This document shows, in pieces, positions 60,742 through 64,000 of a stretch of DNA of 64,000 nt (the first letter of the stretch is position 1; each line of letters starts with the position of its first letter). A model generated the notes under the pieces. The model worked only from the letters and a program-made list of their open reading frames with translations. It did no database searches and was not told the origin of the DNA. Source of the stretch: Methylobacterium currus (GTDB taxonomy: Bacteria; Pseudomonadota; Alphaproteobacteria; Rhizobiales; Beijerinckiaceae); assembly GCF_003058325.1 (NCBI RefSeq), contig NZ_CP028843.1, positions 1,417,501-1,481,500 on the forward strand. Reading direction: 5' to 3'. A program made the translations under genes and the position numbers.

Positions 60742-61083
60742 CGCAGGACCGAAGAGGCGAGACCGGGCCAGTCGAAGCCCAACGTACGGGGTCCGGATCA
60801 TCTGCGCGACGCTGCGGCAGGAACCTGCCGGGATGCCGGGCGTTTCAAGTACCTCATAGTCCAGGCGGCACACGACACCAGTCGAAGGCCGCCTTGGTAC
60901 CGCCGCTCTGGCAAGTCCGCACCGTGGTGCGAAATGTCACCGCGGCGTCGCACCCGCGTGTTTACCGTTTTCGCAACGGGCACGCTGGCGCGACGCAACT
61001 CTTCGGGCGCTCGCGACTTATCCATGGCAAGAGAGAGCGGTCCAGAGCCACTTCGCCGGACGTTGCCGCTCGGCATTCAACCG
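60742..61083. other. Intergenic region
   Basis: 342 bases after the MFS gene, before the small secreted protein. No gene with supported start, no strong hairpin. Mixed composition. Confidence 0.35.
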
Positions 61084-61377
61084 ATGGGATCACCGATCAT
61101 GCGTGCGCGTCCCTGCGCCCGACTGCCCCTGTTCGCCCGCTTGGCGGTCGTCTTGGCCGCCCTGGCCACGGCCGGCGCCCCGCTCTGTGCGAGCGCCGCC
61201 CCCGCGGTCGACAAGGCGCCGAAGGCCGGACCGGGCGCCACCCGCGACGTCGCCGCCACCGCGAGCGTCGCCGCCCCCGCCGCGGAGGCCGACGACGCCC
61301 AGTGCTCCACCTCCCGCAAGAAGCTCTTCGTCGACGGCGAGGGCTGGATCGTGCGGCGGGTGACGACCTGCCGGTGA
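61084..61377 (+). CDS. Small secreted hypothetical protein
   Basis: 97 residues from the ATG at 61084, or 92 from 61099. Signal peptide RLPLFARLAVVLAALATAG ending CASA-A, then an Ala-rich linker and a Cys-bearing C-terminus (DDAQCSTSRKKLFVDGEGWIVRRVTTCR) that could hold one disulfide. No recognised family; short exported proteins with this tail occur in the group. Confidence 0.55.
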   Translation: MGSPIMRARPCARLPLFARLAVVLAALATAGAPLCASAAPAVDKAPKAGPGATRDVAATASVAAPAAEADDAQCSTSRKKLFVDGEGWIVRRVTTCR

Positions 61378-61401
61378 TCGTCCGGCATGGGTGAGGGTTG
61401 G

Positions 61402-61428
61402 GGCCCGTCTCGGTGAGGCGGGCCTTTC
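61402..61428 (+). terminator. Terminator after the small secreted protein
   Basis: GGCCCG pairs with CGGGCC around a 10-base loop, with TTTCT directly after. Weak but correctly placed, about 25 bases after the stop. Confidence 0.6.
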
Positions 61429-61582
61429 TCGTTCGGGGGACGGGGTCCGTTCGAGGAGAGTCCCTGGCCCGCCCCCGCGCCGGCATCGCGCGACGCTCTT
61501 GCCTCCCTCCGCGTCATCCCGGGTTCTCGCCTTCGGCGAGCTCCGGGACGACGTCGAGGATGGGAACAGCGTCGGCCCGGAC

Positions 61583-61620
61583 AAGAAAGGGACGCCCGCG
61601 GCCTTCGCCGCGGGCGTCCC
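61583..61620 (-). terminator. Rho-independent terminator of the MHS transporter gene
   Basis: A perfect 14-bp stem (61589-61602 with 61607-61620) and 4-base loop are followed on the minus strand by TTTCTT (61588 to 61583). Located 22 bases past the transporter stop. Confidence 0.85.
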
Positions 61621-61641
61621 TCCGGTCAGACCATCCTCGGA

Positions 61642-63339
61642 TCAGTGCGCGGTGTCCCGCTCGTCGAAGATGTCCCGGTCCTTGGTCTCGGGCACGAGGA
61701 GCAGGCCGAGCACGAAGGTCATCAGCGCGATGACGATCGGGTACCAGAGGCCGTAATAGATGTCGCCGGTCTGGGCCACCATCGCGAAGGCGGTGGCGGG
61801 GAGCAGGCCGCCGAACCAGCCGTTGCCGATATGGTAGGGCAGGGACATCGAGGTGTAGCGGATCCGGGTCGGGAACAGCTCGACCAGGGCCGCGGCGATC
61901 GGGCCGTAGACCATCGTGACGAAGAGCACGAGGACGAACAGGAGCCCGATCACCCCGGCGACCTGCGGCCGGAAGATGTCGAACGGGTTCGCCATCTTCA
62001 CCACCTGGGCGTCGCCGGCCTTCGGGTAGCCCGCCGCCTGGAGGGCGGAGGCCGCCGCCTTATTGAACTCCGCCGCCGGCGCGCCCGCCGCGAACGGGAC
62101 CTCGGTGCCGTTGATCCGCACCACCGTCGGCTGGCCGGCCGGCGCGGCCTCGGTGGCGTAGCGGACCGAGGACTTGGCGAGGAAGTCGCGGGCGAGGTCG
62201 CAGGGGGCCGAGAACACCCGCGTGCCGACGGGGTTGAACAGGCTGCCGCACTGGGCCGGATCGGCCACCACGGTCACCTTCACGTTCTCGATCGCCTTCT
62301 CGAGGGCGGGGTTCGCCAGGGTGGTGATCTGCTTGAACACCGGGAAGAAGCTGAGCGCCGCGATCAGGCAGCCGGCCAGGATGATCGGCTTGCGGCCGAT
62401 CTTGTCCGAGAGCCAGCCGAACACCACGAAGAAGCCGGTGCCGAGCAGGAGCGCCCAGGCGATCAGCAGGTTGGCGGTGTAGCCGTCGACCTTCAGGATC
62501 GATTGCAGGAAGAACAGGGCGTAGAACTGGCCGGTATACCAGACCACGCCCTGGCCGGCGACGAGGCCGAGCAGCGCGATGAGGGCGATCTTGGCGTTGC
62601 GCCACTGGCCGAAGGCCTCGGTGAGAGGGGCCTTCGAGGTCTTGCCCTCCTCCTTCATGCGCTGGAAGGCCGGCGACTCGCTGAGCTGGAGGCGGATCCA
62701 GAGCGAGATGCCGAGCAGCAGCACCGAGACCAGGAACGGGATGCGCCAGCCCCACTCGGCGAAGGCGGCCTCGCCCGTGAAGGACCGCACCGCCAGGATC
62801 ACCACCAGCGACAGGAACAGGCCGAGCGTCGCCGTGGTCTGGATCCAGCTGGTGTAGAAGCCGCGCCGGCCCTGCGGCGCGTGCTCGGCGACGTAGGTCG
62901 CCGCCCCGCCATACTCGCCGCCGAGCGCCAGGCCTTGCGCGAGGCGTAGGGCGATCAGGATGATCGGCGCCGCGATGCCGATCTGCGCGGCGTTGGGCAG
63001 GATGCCGACGATGAAGGTCGACAGGCCCATGATCAGGATGGTGACCAGGAAGGTGTATTTGCGCCCGACGAGGTCGCCGACGCGCCCGAACACCAGGGCG
63101 CCGAACGGCCGCACCAGGAAGCCCGCCGCGAAGGCGAGCAGCGCGAAGATGTCCCGGGTCGCCGGCGGGTAGGACGAGAAGAACTGCGCGCCGATGATGC
63201 CGGCGAGCGAGCCGTAGAGGTAGAAGTCGTACCACTCGAACACGGTGCCGAGGGAGGAGGCCAGGATGACCTTCTTCTCCTCCCGCGTCATCGGGCGCGC
63301 GGCATCGCCGGCTTGCCCGAGGGCGGCTGAGCTTGCCAT
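61642..63339 (-). CDS. MHS-family MFS transporter (metabolite:H+ symporter)
   Basis: 565 residues, 12 predicted helices. The MHS signatures are clear: SLGTVFEWYDFYLYGSLAGII, GFLVRPFGALVFGRVGDLVGRKYTFL and ALRLAQGLALGGEYGGAATYVAEHAP. Between helices 9 and 11 a long periplasmic insertion (about residues 385-480) with two Cys distinguishes it from ShiA/ProP proteins of about 430 residues. The likely substrates are carboxylates or osmolytes. AAGGAGG lies 9 bases before the ATG at 63339. Confidence 0.9.
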   Translation of the reverse strand: MASSAALGQAGDAARPMTREEKKVILASSLGTVFEWYDFYLYGSLAGIIGAQFFSSYPPATRDIFALLAFAAGFLVRPFGALVFGRVGDLVGRKYTFLVTILIMGLSTFIVGILPNAAQIGIAAPIILIALRLAQGLALGGEYGGAATYVAEHAPQGRRGFYTSWIQTTATLGLFLSLVVILAVRSFTGEAAFAEWGWRIPFLVSVLLLGISLWIRLQLSESPAFQRMKEEGKTSKAPLTEAFGQWRNAKIALIALLGLVAGQGVVWYTGQFYALFFLQSILKVDGYTANLLIAWALLLGTGFFVVFGWLSDKIGRKPIILAGCLIAALSFFPVFKQITTLANPALEKAIENVKVTVVADPAQCGSLFNPVGTRVFSAPCDLARDFLAKSSVRYATEAAPAGQPTVVRINGTEVPFAAGAPAAEFNKAAASALQAAGYPKAGDAQVVKMANPFDIFRPQVAGVIGLLFVLVLFVTMVYGPIAAALVELFPTRIRYTSMSLPYHIGNGWFGGLLPATAFAMVAQTGDIYYGLWYPIVIALMTFVLGLLLVPETKDRDIFDERDTAH

Positions 63340-63721
63340 GGGGTTATGTCCTCCTTGGGGAGCGTTTCCTTGAGGGACGGCACGCGTCGCCCGCGCGAAT
63401 CTTCGCCGCGTCGGAGGCCGCGTTGGGTGTGAACCGGGTGTCGGGCGGCGCCTTCCGCCGAGCGGGGGATTGAGACCGCCCGCTCGCACGTGTCCGCCGC
63501 TGACACCAATCGTTAAGCCAGCCGTGCCGCGCGGCCCATCCGACAATTCGTCGTGAGACTTAGGTCGTGAGACTTCCGTCGGGGGTTCGGGAGCCGCGCT
63601 CTCGGCCCGACGGCACGACGGACGGTCGAGGGTGAGAAGCGGGCATTGCCAAACGGCCCGGAAGGCCGATCCTGCCTGACGCGCGAACGCACACATTGCA
63701 TCGGCGAGACAAGGCGAGACG
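63340..63721. other. Divergent intergenic region
   Basis: 382 bases upstream of both the MHS transporter and the DUF1349 gene. It contains a short direct repeat GTCGTGAGACTT (63550 and 63564). No other feature supported. Confidence 0.4.
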
Positions 63722-64000
63722 ATGGGCTTTCAAGGCGGAACCTGGGTCAACGAGCCAGCCAACTGGCAGATGACGGGCGACGGTCTTCACGTCGTCACGG
63801 ACAAGGCCACGGATTTCTGGCGGGAAACCCATTACGGCTTCACCCGAGACACGGGCCATTTCTTCGCCGTGACGACCACCGGCGATTTTACGGCGCAGGT
63901 GCGGGTTCGCGCACAGTATCGGGAGCTGTACGACCAGGCCGGATTGATGGTGCGGGTCTCGCCGCGCGCATGGGTCAAGGCGGGGATCGAACTGTCTGAC
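63722..64000 (+). CDS. DUF1349 family protein, 3' end cut by the window
   Basis: The first 93 residues are present: MGFQGGTWVNEPANWQMTGDGL and HVVTDKATDFWRETHYGFTRDTGHFF, AQYRELYDQAGLMVRVSPRAWVKAGIE. This is the start of the DUF1349 concanavalin-like domain (WxxDTGHFF, YEQAGLMV). Members are cytoplasmic proteins of about 190-200 residues with unassigned biochemical role. The reading frame is open to the last base. Confidence 0.85.
   Translation, partial: MGFQGGTWVNEPANWQMTGDGLHVVTDKATDFWRETHYGFTRDTGHFFAVTTTGDFTAQVRVRAQYRELYDQAGLMVRVSPRAWVKAGIELSD

Overview
The window is high-GC alphaproteobacterial chromosome. I would place it in Hyphomicrobiales, probably Methylobacterium or a close relative. 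The basis is gene order (tolC-type channel, popZ-like and valS; rlpA, dacA-type, tmk and holB; a complete aapJQMP amino-acid ABC operon), protein character and base composition. No rRNA gene is present, so the genus is an inference.

Layout. Positions 1-14110 are ordinary host DNA: a secreted SGNH hydrolase, an alpha/beta hydrolase, a ChaC-type cyclotransferase, a PNPOx-like protein, a cystathionine beta-lyase-type PLP enzyme, the aapJQMP operon (7176-11487), a two-domain sulfurtransferase, a DUF1328 membrane peptide and tRNA-Asn. An intact tRNA-Cys (14111-14184) is the left edge of a 19.9-kb integrated element (14169-34055). Its other end carries a 16-bp copy of the tRNA 3' end. Host DNA then resumes with a pcm-like methyltransferase, a TolC-type channel, popZ, valS, a decayed RND efflux locus, a PAS-PAS chemoreceptor, an AraC regulator, rlpA, a D-Ala-D-Ala carboxypeptidase, tmk, holB, a phosphoesterase, phhB, a 1113-residue multidomain glycosyltransferase, an ABC importer plus MFS cluster, and an MHS transporter. 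A DUF1349 gene runs off the end.

The element is the most interesting part. About 30 genes lie on the minus strand, mostly in ATGA- or GTGA-coupled runs. A single plus-strand gene encodes a CI/LexA-fold repressor. The element carries integrase and a putative excisionase, phage-type nucleotide and DNA genes (thymidylate synthase, dihydrofolate reductase, dCMP deaminase, RusA, HNH nuclease, a DnaA-domain-IV-like protein), a SpoT-type HD hydrolase, a SLOG protein, a nucleotidyltransferase that appears frameshifted, and a translationally coupled pair resembling T4 rIIA and rIIB. The rIIB-like protein has a C-terminus of about ten SH3-like repeats. I see no terminase, portal, capsid, tail or holin gene, so the element looks like a satellite, a non-virion integrative element or a deleted prophage. 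A TTGCA-N4-TGCAA palindrome sits just upstream of the ribosome-binding site of several lead genes and is the best candidate for the repressor's operator.

How the element could work (inference): in the integrated state the repressor holds the dispersed palindromes and silences most minus-strand units. On induction, xis-int excises the element by recombination at the tRNA-Cys core, flanked by inverted CCCCAAACT-type arm sites at both ends. The nucleotide genes would supply dTMP, and the rIIA/rIIB pair and SLOG protein would act against host or competing-phage functions.
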